64,000 nucleotides of DNA, from the NCBI GenBank assembly GCA_014607495.2, contig CP053157.1, forward strand, positions 10,168,001 to 10,232,000. The letters are read 5' to 3'. Origin of the DNA: Carposina sasakii. Its lineage: Eukaryota > Arthropoda > Insecta > Lepidoptera > Carposinidae. The notes below the pieces were generated by a model that was not told the DNA's origin, searched no databases, and was given only the letters and a program-made list of their open reading frames with translations. This document shows positions 36,101 through 46,330 of the stretch, in pieces. The translations under genes and the position numbers were made by a program. Positions within the stretch are counted from its first letter, which is position 1, and each line of letters begins with the position of its first letter.

Positions 36101-39100
36101 GTGGCAGTTCGAGCTTATCCCAGACTCTACCGGAGAATCCAAAGCTAAGGTATACAAACTTTTATGCTATTTGAATATTTTTCTTAACACTGGCTTATTA
36201 AGCCATGAACCGTTATTTGAAGCCTAAATAAACACTATTTGAGAGCAGCGAACCTGATTTCCGGTAACGAGTCGGTATTTTTGCTCGAGTGTCTCTTCAA
36301 TACTACGTCACATCCCGTACACCAGGTGGGGAGTCTTGCTCATGGTGTGTCCGGGAATCTATCTTCATTGGCGTTTTGATTGCCGTGACAGTATTCAAGT
36401 AAGTGCACCTATTTTTATCTATATACAGGATGTAACAGAAAGGGTATGTTAAGCGAAAAGCTATATAAATAGCCCACTAAAAGGAACCTACCCACAAAAT
36501 TTGAGAGTCGAAATCGCATGTTTATTTTTCCAGATAGTATGGAGAATTCCTAAACAACTCAGGAATGTTCATACAATCTTGAAAAATAAACATGTGATTT
36601 TGAGTCTCAAATTTTGGGAATAGGTTCTCAATAATGGGCTATTTGCATACCTTTTCGCTTAACATACCCTTTCTGTTACACCCTGTATTATAGATGTTAT
36701 CGTTCGATGTTTTTTGTAATTATTTTTAGTATGGACGTAAATGTTGTTTCTTCGTCCAGCTCGAGTTCTCAATAGTTTGTCAGTGTTACAAGATCTTATG
36801 TCTATGTTAATAATAGATAAATTAATTATTAAAATAAAGTGAAAATTTTAGCAAAATTTCTAGCAAAAATTCATGTCCATCAGGATTCTTGCATTTGTCT
36901 TTTTCTGATTATGATAATATACTCCTAGGAGTATGTGGATATTTTAGTACTCCAAACTTAAAGGATCAATAGATTTGGCAAACCACTGTTACACTGCTGT
37001 ACTCCACACTTCTAGTGGTTTACAGTAAGTTTGGTAGATCTACAGTTTTAGTATACAATACTTCAATAAAGTTTTCTACTGCATAACTTTCCATCTTAAA
37101 TGTTATTTATCACATTGGCGTTATACGTCCACCAGGCGATAACAAACAGATCTTAAGAAGTGTTTATTTAGGCTTCAAATAACGGTTATTGCTTAATAAG
37201 CGTTTGAATGGTAGGTAAAACGCCGATATTAATCCAAAATAAAACTAATCCAATTAATTGCGGATCATAGGCAGTATTCAATTTTTTGAGTATGTGCATG
37301 ATTAAGCTTTGGTTTCCTAGAATAGCGGTGCCATCATATAGCGGTGAATTGATGTCACTAGAACGTTGTCTATATATTGGAATAATGGGTAAAATGACAC
37401 TGTTTACATAGAAAATGTTCTTCAGCGCTATGATATGACGTCCACTCTATACCAAACCAACTAAATCAAAATGTTATTATGTACGTCTGTAATAATTACA
37501 AACATAATAAATACGGCTGTGTTCCCGAAATGGACTAGCCATAACTGCAGGATCATAAAGGAGATCCCACAGCCACGTTTAGCATAGCAGAGACAGATGT
37601 AAATAACCAGTGATAACTTGCTAGCTTATCACCTGAGTAAATGTCCGAGTTTTTATAACGATATGCTCGGAAGGAGATGCAGCTGATGTACTCTAGTCAA
37701 TAACCCGCATCAGTATAGAGGAATAAGATGTAGACATAGAGTGCTATTGTCATTACTAATAGTTTCGATGCACCATTAAACTTTTCGGTGGCTCACAATT
37801 CCAGTCCTTGACACTTAGATTGCATTACTACGAATGTTACAATACATTAGTAATTTAGTACATTGCTATACATAACACTAATAGAATCTGAGTGTCAGTG
37901 ACTGGAATTCTGAGGCACCGAAAAGTCTAATGGTGCATCGAAACTGTTAGTATGATGTTAGCACTCTATGTCTACATCTTATTCCTCTGTAGCATCAGTA
38001 AAGGATTAATAATATATTTATTTGTGTAATATTTTCAGGTATTATCGATACTGCACACGCGTACCTTAGAACTGGAAGAGCCGGTGTTGGCTGTAAAGAT
38101 CAGTCCTAATAATAAGTTCATAGCGGCCGCGCTGCTCGATTCTACTGTCAAAATATTCTTTTTGGACACTTTTAAGGTAAGGCAGTACTGAACATTTGTC
38201 TGCTATTATTAAAAGTATTTTATTACTAGGCAGGTAAACAAATTCCAAATCCTTGGTAATATGACTTTGGAATGCAACCATATTGCGCCGACCCAATAAA
38301 TAATATGAGATGGAAGATGATGATACATACATATCCATATAATCATGCCTTTATCCCTTACGGGGTAGGCAGAGCACCAAGGGCCGATATAACCACATGG
38401 TGCCACTTCTGACCAATTTTGAGGATATAGTTGAGATATACAATTTCGGTTAGTAGTGACAGGTGGTCAGCCCATCGCCTACAAAACACCAAGACCCTCT
38501 TGTCCCTCTACTGACTTGTACGGTATGCCCGGGAAGAGAAGCAGCTGTCGTATTATACGTTTTTTTTTCACTCCCAGAGCAGCATAGAAGATGATGATGA
38601 TGTCATTTTTTTAAGTAGCCTGTAAAGCTCGGTACTGACCCGACGTTATGCGATGAATTGTTACATTCATGTAGTTAGTAAGTAGATAACGTTGTGTTAT
38701 GGCGAAACCAGCGAAAAACAAGCCACTTTTACATAGATTTTGGTACACTGCTGTATTGCGTAACATGCTTGTTGCGAATGCATTACACCGCGTAACGTCG
38801 GTCAGTACCGAACTTAATGTTTCACAATGTTGGGCAAATGTTTCCCCATTTTTGTACCATACATTCTAGGGAAATACTTGCGATATGATACAACTGCTAA
38901 GCTCCATTAAACCGTATCGACAGTTTTGGCCTTGTTTATTATCATACCAATTACCAAACAAGATAAAGAAATACAAGCTTTAAAAACCTTCAAGGTAAAT
39001 TGTAGGTAGAATAAATGGACGGCATACCTCGATTTTTCCTTTACAAGCGTTTCTTTTCCAGTTCTACCTATCGCTGTACGGACACAAGCTTCCCGTGCAT

Positions 39101-42100
39101 TGTCTGGACATAAGCTACGATTCATCTCTCATTGCCACCGGCTCAGCGGACAGGAACGTAAAGGTACGTCAAGGGCGGATTTTCCAATAATCAGATAGCC
39201 TATCTGACGGATAAGGTTGATGTTGTCTCTATCTTGATCAAGTTTTAGAGAAAGACAGCATCATTCTTCAGGTAGGCTATCTAACAATTGGAAAAATCTG
39301 CCCTTAATATTACAACAAAGCCTGTAAGATCTCCTAGCACATGCAAATCATTGCGAGATGTCGAAACTTAAAATAATTGTGCACTCTTAATAATTAATTA
39401 ATTAACACATTCAGTGCCGGCGACTACGTATTCGCGTCTTTAAGACTTTCTAGATGTGCCGCTGGCGCTGACGATTTTTTGCGTCCTGGCACTAGGCGTT
39501 GACGGCATCCTTATAAAATCTGCCGGTAGCGAATGTGTTAATAAAATTATTACTCCTTATATTCAGTGTCATCGCTCAATATACGGCACGGCAAATATAA
39601 CCTCCGGCGTCTATTTTCATAATTTGATATAATTAAAGTTAATCAAGTAATGACATAGTCTTTTAGTTTAAAACAGTTATTTTGTTTTTATCTCACGTCA
39701 CTAAACGAAATAAATGATTTTTTTCTTTTTCAAAGATCTGGGGCATGGACTTCGGAGACTGTCACAAGTCGATATTCGCACACAACGATACGGTGACGTC
39801 ACTACAGTTTGCACCGTCGACGCATTACTTGTTCACCGCATCGAGAGATGGCAAAGTTAAGGAGTGGGACGCTGATAATTATGAGAATATTATTACGTTG
39901 AATGTGAGTATTTATTTACTCGAATATTATTAAATCTGACATTGGTGCATGTGTTCTATTAAGTAATTATTATTATTATTATGCTTTATTGTACACAGTA
40001 AAGTTTTCACAAATAAAGTTTATGACAAAGAAAATGTACAAAGGCGTGCTTATCTCTAAAAGAGATTTCTTCCAGCAAACCAACCGTGAAAGAGAAATTA
40101 ACATAAGAGGTAGGTATGTGTGCACACAAACAGACCAATAAACTAAATAATTAAATAAAAGAAAAGACATAAACCTAAAATAAACAAAAATACCTTAATA
40201 GACTACATAAACATAAATACCTAAATAAAACACATAAACATAGATAAGCATAGATAAATAGTATACATACTAAAGGATAAAAATAACATCAAATGTAAGT
40301 AATTAATATTACGGGATATTATATGATCTCGCCTTTGCTTAGTATAGACGGCGTTTCCTTTTTTGTTTATCTGATTTCGACAAAGCACAATCATATATTT
40401 TTATTTTAACACTATTTTCTAAATCCATTTGATTATCTCGAGTTCAATAAAACTTACGATCAAACGCTGAGATCAAAAATGACGCCCAAAGAGCGTAAAT
40501 TGATTTTATTCATATGTGTGTGAAGCCGCGTAAAGCAAAACTGCATTTTTGTTTGTTGTTTCGCCTAACCCTGTGTGAGCGATTAGGATAAAAAATGTAA
40601 TGCAGTAGGTACTTATTAATGAATAATAATAATTATTAATTCATAATCATTGTACCCCAGGGTCACGTGGGGGAATGCTACGGTCTATCGGTGGGCGCCG
40701 CAGGTTTGTACGTGGCGACTTGCGGCGCGGACCGCACGTTACGTCTTTACGCGCGAACTGACGAAACTGTCGTCCTCAATGATGTTGATGAGCAAGAAGA
40801 AGGGCTGGCTACGGATGAGAGACATGTGAGTATTGCTGGTTTGGGAGCAAAGGACGTATGAGTTAAGTTGATGGAAGTGTGAGTTAAGTTGGTAGCAGTG
40901 TGAGTGTAGGTGGAAGTGTGAGTTTTGTAGGTGGAAGTGTGAGTTTTGTTGATGTAAGTGTGAATTTTGTTGGTGGGAGTGTAAGTTTTGTTGGTAGTTG
41001 TGTCAGTTTTGTTGGTGGATGTGTGAGTAAAGTTGATGGATGTGTGAGTTATGTTGGGAGAAGTGTGAGTTGTGTCAGTAGACATGTGGGTATGTCAATA
41101 TAATAAGACATGGAAATAATTGAATTTATTTTGAAATGTTATTTTAAACAGGCTCCGGTTCCTGGTTTACCCGGCTTGAATATGCCGACAAAGAAAACTG
41201 TAGGGGCAGAGAAAGCCGTAAGTACATTTTACTACTTCTTGATGTAGGGCTACTACTTTAGTCCATGACGTAGGGCTAAATAACAAAAGATTAAGAATTA
41301 ACTAATATAACCTAACATTTAACATGACATTTTTAGGCAGACTCGATATTAGAATGCTTATCAGTGGGCGCGGAATACAAACGTGAGGTAGCCGAATCGA
41401 GAGGACAAACCGTTCAGCCGCCGGTATTGATGCAAGCGTATAACAGTGCTACGGCTGAGGAATTCCTTGTAGAAACACTTAAGAGAATACGGTCGAGGTA
41501 AGTAAATAAATAATAATAAATAAATAAATATTCACACACTTCACAACACATTGACCTAGTCCCACACTAAGATCCCTAAGGTCTTGTGTCGTGGGTACTA
41601 AGCAACGGTATATACATATATAAGTATATAAACATCCATGACTCGGAAACAAACATCGATATTCATCACATCAATGTTTGTACCTACCGGGATTCGAACC
41701 CAGGGCCTATGGCGTCGCAGGCAGGGCCACTACCAACTACACCAATCGGCCGTCAAAGTTTATAATTGGTTGGAAGTTGCGCTCCTAGACTTGAATATTT
41801 ACTTGTAACAGAACACCGACCATTCGCCGTTGTTTCAACAAAACAACTAACAGCGGCAAGCGCAGTGTTTCTTAACCTGTGGTCCGCAGACCTCCGGGGG
41901 TCCGTGAGTAATACAGTACATATTTGGGTTCGCCGTGAATTTATGGACATTTGAACTAATTAATTTTCTTTTCAGTACCTAAATAAATTGTCTTAAACTC
42001 ATTCCTGTATTTAAGGCGGTCTTAGATGTTGTGTTTAATTTCCTAAGGATCTGCGGAAGTGCCCTCTTTTTTCACCTAGGTTCATTACATTCTAAACTAA

Positions 42101-43070
42101 TAGAATATCTTCTATTCTAGTGACCTAGAAGAAGCCCTACTTCTACTCCCTCTAAGCGCAGCCAGCGAAATAGTACGAACGTTACCCACTTTACTGGACA
42201 GGGGAGATAATATTGAGCTACTATGTCGAACAGCATTGTTTCTGTTGAAGTTACATCACGCACCACTGGTAGCTAATAAGGGGCTTCTCAAACATGTTAT
42301 TCAGATACAAGCGAAGGCCGGGTTGAGACTCAACGAACTACGGGTGAGTTTTTATTATAGGTATATAATAGACTAAGAACTTAAAGCATTCAAGAGGTGC
42401 CACCGACGCGTATTTGCGTCCTCACACTAGACGTTGATCTGACATCAGCATGCTTTGTAAATCTGCCGGCAGCGAATGTGTCCTGATCCATAGGCCGATT
42501 ACTTAACTTGCAGAAGCAATGCGATAGCGAGAATTGTGATTAAGTGGAGTGCGCGAGACGTCACACTCAACATTTTCGCTGACGCATTGCTATCGCTTTG
42601 CTACTGCAAATTAGGTAATAGCCCTACCGGTCCACCTACAGAGACCGCATGATTGTATTGATTAGTGGTTTGGATCGTGTGCAATGAGTTAAATGGACGG
42701 CCCAAACATACCGTAAAAAAGTTGGTAGCTTTGGTGTCCTATAGATGATGGATGACAGAGGCCTTGAAAGAACATTTCACATGTCGGCATCGTAAAGGGG
42801 GTGTGGTTTCAAACGGCCGCTATATAACAGCACCGCTATCCTACGTGACCAAAGCTTTACCTGCCTCCCTTATTTTTTTCTAATACGTAATATTTCCTTC
42901 CACAGGACATGGTAGGCTACAATCTTCACGCACTACACTGGCTCCGGCGCGACGCAGAGGCGGCCGATAGCGAGCAACTGTTCCGCGACGCGACGCAAAC
43001 GCGACGCGCTAACGACAAGCGGCGACGCACGCGACAGGCGACTAAACGACCTATTGTTACTGTCACATAG
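30125..43070 (+). CDS. WDR3: WD repeat-containing protein 3 (Utp12/Dip2 homologue)
   Basis: Coding exons: 30125-30295, 30684-30893, 31216-31413, 31794-31967, 32624-32820, 33181-33401, 34084-34204, 34766-34967, 36060-36149, 38039-38176, 39062-39163, 39736-39903, 40661-40825, 41152-41217, 41337-41497, 42121-42343, 42906-43070. Total 2772 nt, 923 aa (human WDR3 is 943). WDR3 belongs to the UTP-B part of the nucleolar 90S pre-ribosome needed for 18S rRNA maturation. The start [16 protein letters not shown] is the family N-terminus. Two WD40 propellers are seen ([31 protein letters not shown]; then [39 protein letters not shown]). The C-terminal Utp12 domain covers [11 protein letters not shown] to [10 protein letters not shown], and the tail is basic. 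Introns hold many repeats. Confidence 0.96.
32199..32515 (-). mobile_element. LINE fragment: reverse transcriptase C-terminus
   Basis: The minus-strand frame 32510-32214 reads [20 protein letters not shown] then [20 protein letters not shown] and ends [12 protein letters not shown]. The [20 protein letters not shown] and YSVNEFL pieces are the standard ending of insect non-LTR reverse transcriptase ORFs. It is severely truncated and lies in WDR3 intron 4. Confidence 0.85.
34481..34734 (+). repeat. RTE-like retroposon tail (CTAGT family)
   Basis: Begins ATATAATAAAAATGTTACGG and contains GCACGCTAATCTCAGAAACG. It ends GAGTCGCGGGCGTCCACTAG. It lies in WDR3 intron 7, 31 bp before exon 8. Confidence 0.88.
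35064..35290 (+). repeat. tRNA-derived SINE
   Basis: A more complete head than the 15606 copy: GACCGATTGGTGCAGTCGGT (A-box side), then GGTCCTGGGTTCGAATCCCG (B-box), ending in an ATTT-rich tail. It lies in WDR3 intron 8. Confidence 0.88.
35740..36035. repeat. Probable LINE 3'-end relic
   Basis: AT-rich stretch with CTTAGACACCAGTATGATC and ACCGTGTCAAATAAGAATAA, ending in an (ATT)n run just before WDR3 exon 9. The layout resembles a LINE 3' UTR with a microsatellite tail; the class is uncertain. Confidence 0.35.
36424..36688. repeat. Fold-back MITE, TACAGGRTGTAACAGAAAGG family
   Basis: The whole element is an imperfect palindrome. The left side opens GTAACAGAAAGGGTATGTTA and the right side ends with its reverse complement, TAACATACCCTTTCTGTTAC. 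A second full copy is at 60887-61150 and a partial one at 52712-52790. It lies in WDR3 intron 9. Confidence 0.88.
37510..37705. repeat. Dispersed repeat containing GGAGATGCAGCTGATGTACT
   Basis: Diverged relative of 10508-10700, sharing a GCATAGC block and the GATGCAGCTGATGTA-TCTAGT segment. Non-coding, WDR3 intron 9. Confidence 0.45.
37706..37996. repeat. Fold-back element, arms about 115 nt
   Basis: The left arm contains GAGGAATAAGATGTAGACAT and GTTTCGATGCACCATTA. The right arm ends with the reverse complement ATGTCTACATCTTATTCCTC. It ends about 40 bp before WDR3 exon 10. Confidence 0.85.
38340..38600 (+). repeat. Dispersed repeat containing CCTTTATCCCTTACGGGG
   Basis: Longer copy of the 5325 repeat. 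It adds GGTGGTCAGCCCATCGCCTA and a TACGGTATGCCCGGGAAG part, and ends in a GATGATGATG tract. WDR3 intron 10. Confidence 0.8.
38635..38814. repeat. Fold-back MITE, GCTCGGTACTGACCCGACGT family
   Basis: Left end AGCTCGGTACTGACCCGACG, right end CGTCGGTCAGTACCGAACTT; these are inverted matches. About 180 bp, WDR3 intron 10. Confidence 0.85.
39170..39306. repeat. Fold-back MITE, AAGGGCGGATTTTCC family
   Basis: Left end AAGGGCGGATTTTCCAATAA, right end AATTGGAAAAATCTGCCCTT, with a matching internal ATAGCCTATCTGA / AGGTAGGCTATCT pair. It begins about 7 nt after the WDR3 exon 11 donor. Confidence 0.85.
39405..39545. repeat. Dispersed repeat, GCCGGCGACTACGTATTCGCG family
   Basis: Relatives are at 42395-42482 and 56315-56410. 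They share TACGTATTTGCGTC-like cores and AATCTGCCGG-AGCGAATGTGT ends. Non-coding. Confidence 0.55.
39960..40185 (-). repeat. LINE 3'-tail fragment (AAAGGCGTGCTTATCTCTAA type)
   Basis: The TTATTATTATTATGCTTTATT head and AAAGGCGTGCTTATCTCTAA block match a second fragment at 50388-50490. On the minus strand this is the usual end of a lepidopteran CR1-like LINE with an (ATT)n tail. WDR3 intron 12. Confidence 0.55.
40857..41095. repeat. 21-bp minisatellite
   Basis: About eleven imperfect tandem units of the type GTGTGAGTTTTGTTGGTGG plus two bases. It lies in WDR3 intron 13 and starts about 30 nt after the donor. Because 21 is a multiple of three, both strands show repetitive ORFs, but these are by-products. 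Confidence 0.9.
41503..41755 (-). repeat. tRNA-derived SINE
   Basis: Reverse-orientation copy of the family at 15606 and 35064. It carries CGGGATTCGAACCCAGGGCC (B-box complement), GCCATAGGTCC-like complement and an AAATAAAT tail at its left. WDR3 intron 15, starting about 6 nt after the exon 15 donor. Confidence 0.88.
42491..42628. repeat. Fold-back element
   Basis: The left arm TTGCAGAAGCAATGCGATAG pairs with the right arm CTATCGCTTTGCTACTGCAA. About 138 bp, WDR3 intron 16. Confidence 0.7.
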
Positions 43071-43223
43071 CGAATATAAATATGTTGTTGTAAACTGTAC
43101 TTTTATTTAGTAGAACGGCCGCTAATGTATAATTCGATGCGCTCCGCTCTGTTCGCAATCTCGTTTATTTATTTACTCGCAATATGTCAAATTGTTAAAT
43201 TCGCAGAATTTCTCATGTATAGC

Positions 43224-43515
43224 ATATAATAAAAATGTAACGGATCGCTGTCTGTACATGAGATATATGAGAAAAAATATAAAGGAGACCTTTATCAACG
43301 CTACTAAACCCAACTAGTACCCAAAATAAGATTTTTTGGAATTTTTGTCTGTGCATTTGTGCACGCTAATCTCAAACGACTGAACCGATTTCGATGCAGT
43401 TTTCAGGAATTGTGACAAGTCCCACTTACCATATAGGCTACTTTTTATCCCGGATAATTTCGACATTTTGTTTTTTCTGTAGTTCACGCGGACAGAGTCG
43501 TGGGCGTCCACTAGT
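43224..43515 (+). repeat. RTE-like retroposon tail (CTAGT family)
   Basis: CATATAATAAAAATGTAACG start and GAGTCGTGGGCGTCCACTAG end. It lies about 150 bp after the WDR3 stop, and its AATAAA could be used as a poly(A) signal for WDR3. Confidence 0.88.
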
Positions 43516-45182
43516 TCAAGACATATTTAATATCCCGCGCTGTGATTATGGTGCTTTAGAGCAGATTATAACCATGTTTTACTTAGGAAAAGTCAAAACG
43601 TCTATATAATCAAGGACATCTATCCCAGAATTTTAGATTGGACGAATTGGGAAAAGGACAATTAGACTTCTTGGGAATCAAACATATGCTGTAAACTTAG
43701 ATGAAAATAAAATAGCGGAAGATAGGGCACGTCCTTAAAATCGTCAACTAGAAATTAGGCATGCTACACAACTACACGCATGAACACACACACAGCTGTA
43801 ATTATATTTAACGTTGTACACTACTGAGCGATAGAGACAAACCTATTTATATCGACAGTAGCGCGAGCGAGAGCGTTTCAATAGAGCATCATCGGAATAA
43901 TTTCGGGTTGAGTCGTGTCAGCTCGTGTCCCAGACAATAACTATGGTAAGAAGCTACTGCAAAAACGAAACACAGCGGGCGCATTCGCACACACACGGCA
44001 CGTGTTTGCTTGCTTAACTTGTCGCACATAGATGTGTCATATATTTTTAACTCGCTCTGCAAAATGGCGATCAAAACAATAAGTGAATTTACAATTATTA
44101 ACCTAAGAATTTTCGTGTACTTATGCGTGAAAAGTGATTCCATGTGATTTGTTTTTTTTGTGATTAGTACAACGCACAAAAGCACATGAAGGCATTTTGA
44201 TAACTTTTACCCCGCTTAAAATAAAAAAAGAATTTCTTCCGTCACACGAGCGCGCTATTGCTACTCTCAACTGCAAATAATCAGGCGACGTTGGCCTAAT
44301 TTAAGCGGTCCACGCGTTGGAGACGAGTCACTATCTTCTATTTTGTTTTATCATCTAAGGCTGCAAATAATTTATTTTAAACTATCATTTTCTTTACCAA
44401 GAATAGGTGTGTATTGTCAAACTACTGAAATAGCTGCTATAATTTATTTGTAAAAAAATATTCTACTCACTACATAGCCAATATATCAGTTAAAATTTTA
44501 ATAATTTAAGTATCCATCCCTGCGTAAGTCACATTATTTATCATCTATACAACAATAATTAATGTTTTCACAATGAGTATTCCGTCACTTGTACACGTAC
44601 AATCTCAATCGGATAATTTATGCTGAAACTTACTAAAATACAATACATAGGTACATGACATTTTACATTATAACAATCAACAAATTATGGTCCTTTAAGC
44701 TTTCTATATTGGAAATTATTGCTTCGTAAGTACAATATCTTATGCTTACGTATTACATAGGTATAAAAGATATCTGTCTACACTATACACGGAGTGGAGA
44801 AGAACTATTATAGAAGCATTGTTTTCAATTAGAATTTTATACATTGATCTTTATTTCGGCGCAATACTGAACGAGAAACTCACAAATCATAGGCACACAT
44901 TGAATGACATCAAAATAGTATTCTCTATTATATTGCTTACTAGTTACAGTTATATCTTGTGAGTTCGACATTCAGTATGAAACATATTTAATTGACAATA
45001 GCATTCTAGAATGATCTTTCGTAACCTGCACACAATACAATGCTCTTTACACATACATAATGTATCACAATTATTATTGCTTTCAGAAACACGCCTCCAA
45101 TCTCAAACATATCACATTTTAATTAAAATACTATGTCCCGACATCGTCACGGACGATGTTGACGCTTCAGAATACGTATGAA

Positions 45183-45297
45183 CAGAGGGGTAAGCACGAA
45201 CCTTTTTACGCGGCGTAACGCTAACAAAATCTATGTGATTTGACAGTTTGACGCGTTACGGAATATCGAGAGATTCGTGCTCACCCCACAGGAGTTC
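45183..45297. repeat. Inverted-repeat element, AGAGGGGTAAGCACGAACC family
   Basis: Left end GAACAGAGGGGTAAGCACGA, right end GAGATTCGTGCTCACCCCAC. The internal part has AAATCTATGTGATTTGACAG. About 115 bp. Confidence 0.75.
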
Positions 45298-46205
45298 TAA
45301 TAGTGAGATTTGTCTGTCAGTCTTTCGCACGAAGATGCACAATGAACTTCCGTGAGAGCAGTGCAAAGCTAACATTTCAGCATAAATTATAGTTACAACA
45401 TAACAGAATAGGGCCGACGCCTACTTTTCGTAGACACAAAAATAGAAACAAATACACAAACACATGCTTGTTAGAGCGTAAGCACACACGACACAACCGG
45501 TTTGTTAGTAACTTATACGATACGTTGTTCATCAACTTCTAAAATCAATTAGTAAAATAACCTAAAGAATAATAAATACGTAACCAAATTGGAAGATCAA
45601 AGAGCATAATTATTTTTCTTACAATGAAGGAAGATTCTTTTGAGATTCAACAAATAATCCGGAATTACTGAGCCAACGCGACGCAAAAATGGCTGAGCAT
45701 CAACGAATGCCTCAATAGGTACATTATTGGTAAAATTACGTTGGTAAAACATACAAATCATAATATAAGATTACACTCCCGCTACAACCAACATATTATT
45801 TATAATAACTTATACGTACACAAAAAAATCGGACGTGTCAACTAGATTACACAAGTTCTAGCAAAATATTAAAATAACGCCTAAGAAATGTACAAGAAAT
45901 AAATTCAATAAAATAATACTGTGTCACTACTGGCTGGCAGTAATGTAAGCTCAAACCATCTGTTTGCAGCTGGTACTAAACGGGTCCAGTTTCATGGAAT
46001 AGACAATTCCCATATTGCACTATCGAAATAGTACTTGGAGAAACAGACATCTTTTTCACGCACACAACCGTATGCTGCCTTTAGCTGGCCACTTTTATTT
46101 ATTTCTATCTTCGATTTTCAAATAAGTACTCATTAGCAAAAAGTATGATGCTGACAAGAAAAAACCCTTTAGGAAGTTTAGCATGACAACTTAATTTATA
46201 GTCTG

Positions 46206-46330
46206 TGGGGTAAACGCGAACCTTTTTATGCGGCGTAACGCTAGCGACTCGCTAGCAAAATCTATGTGATTTGACAGTTTGACGCTAGCGTTATGGACTA
46301 TCGAGAGGTTCGTGCTTACCCCTCTGTTCT
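46206..46330. repeat. Inverted-repeat element, AGAGGGGTAAGCACGAACC family
   Basis: Second copy: GGGGTAAACGCGAACCTTTT at the left, AGGTTCGTGCTTACCCCTCT at the right, with the same AAATCTATGTGATTTGACAG core. It has an extra GCTAGCGACTCGCTAGC palindrome inside. Confidence 0.8.

Noticed and set aside
36424..36688. Structured non-coding RNA gene
   Set aside because: The same palindrome recurs at 60887, so it is a mobile fold-back element.
40747..41103. Repetitive ORFs on both strands (HTSTNKTHTST type and [11 protein letters not shown] type)
   Set aside because: They arise because the 21-bp minisatellite period is a multiple of three; they extend from or oppose WDR3 exon 13.
45183..46330. CRISPR-like direct repeats
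   Set aside because: Only two to three distant copies of an inverted-repeat element; no regular spacers; eukaryotic DNA.
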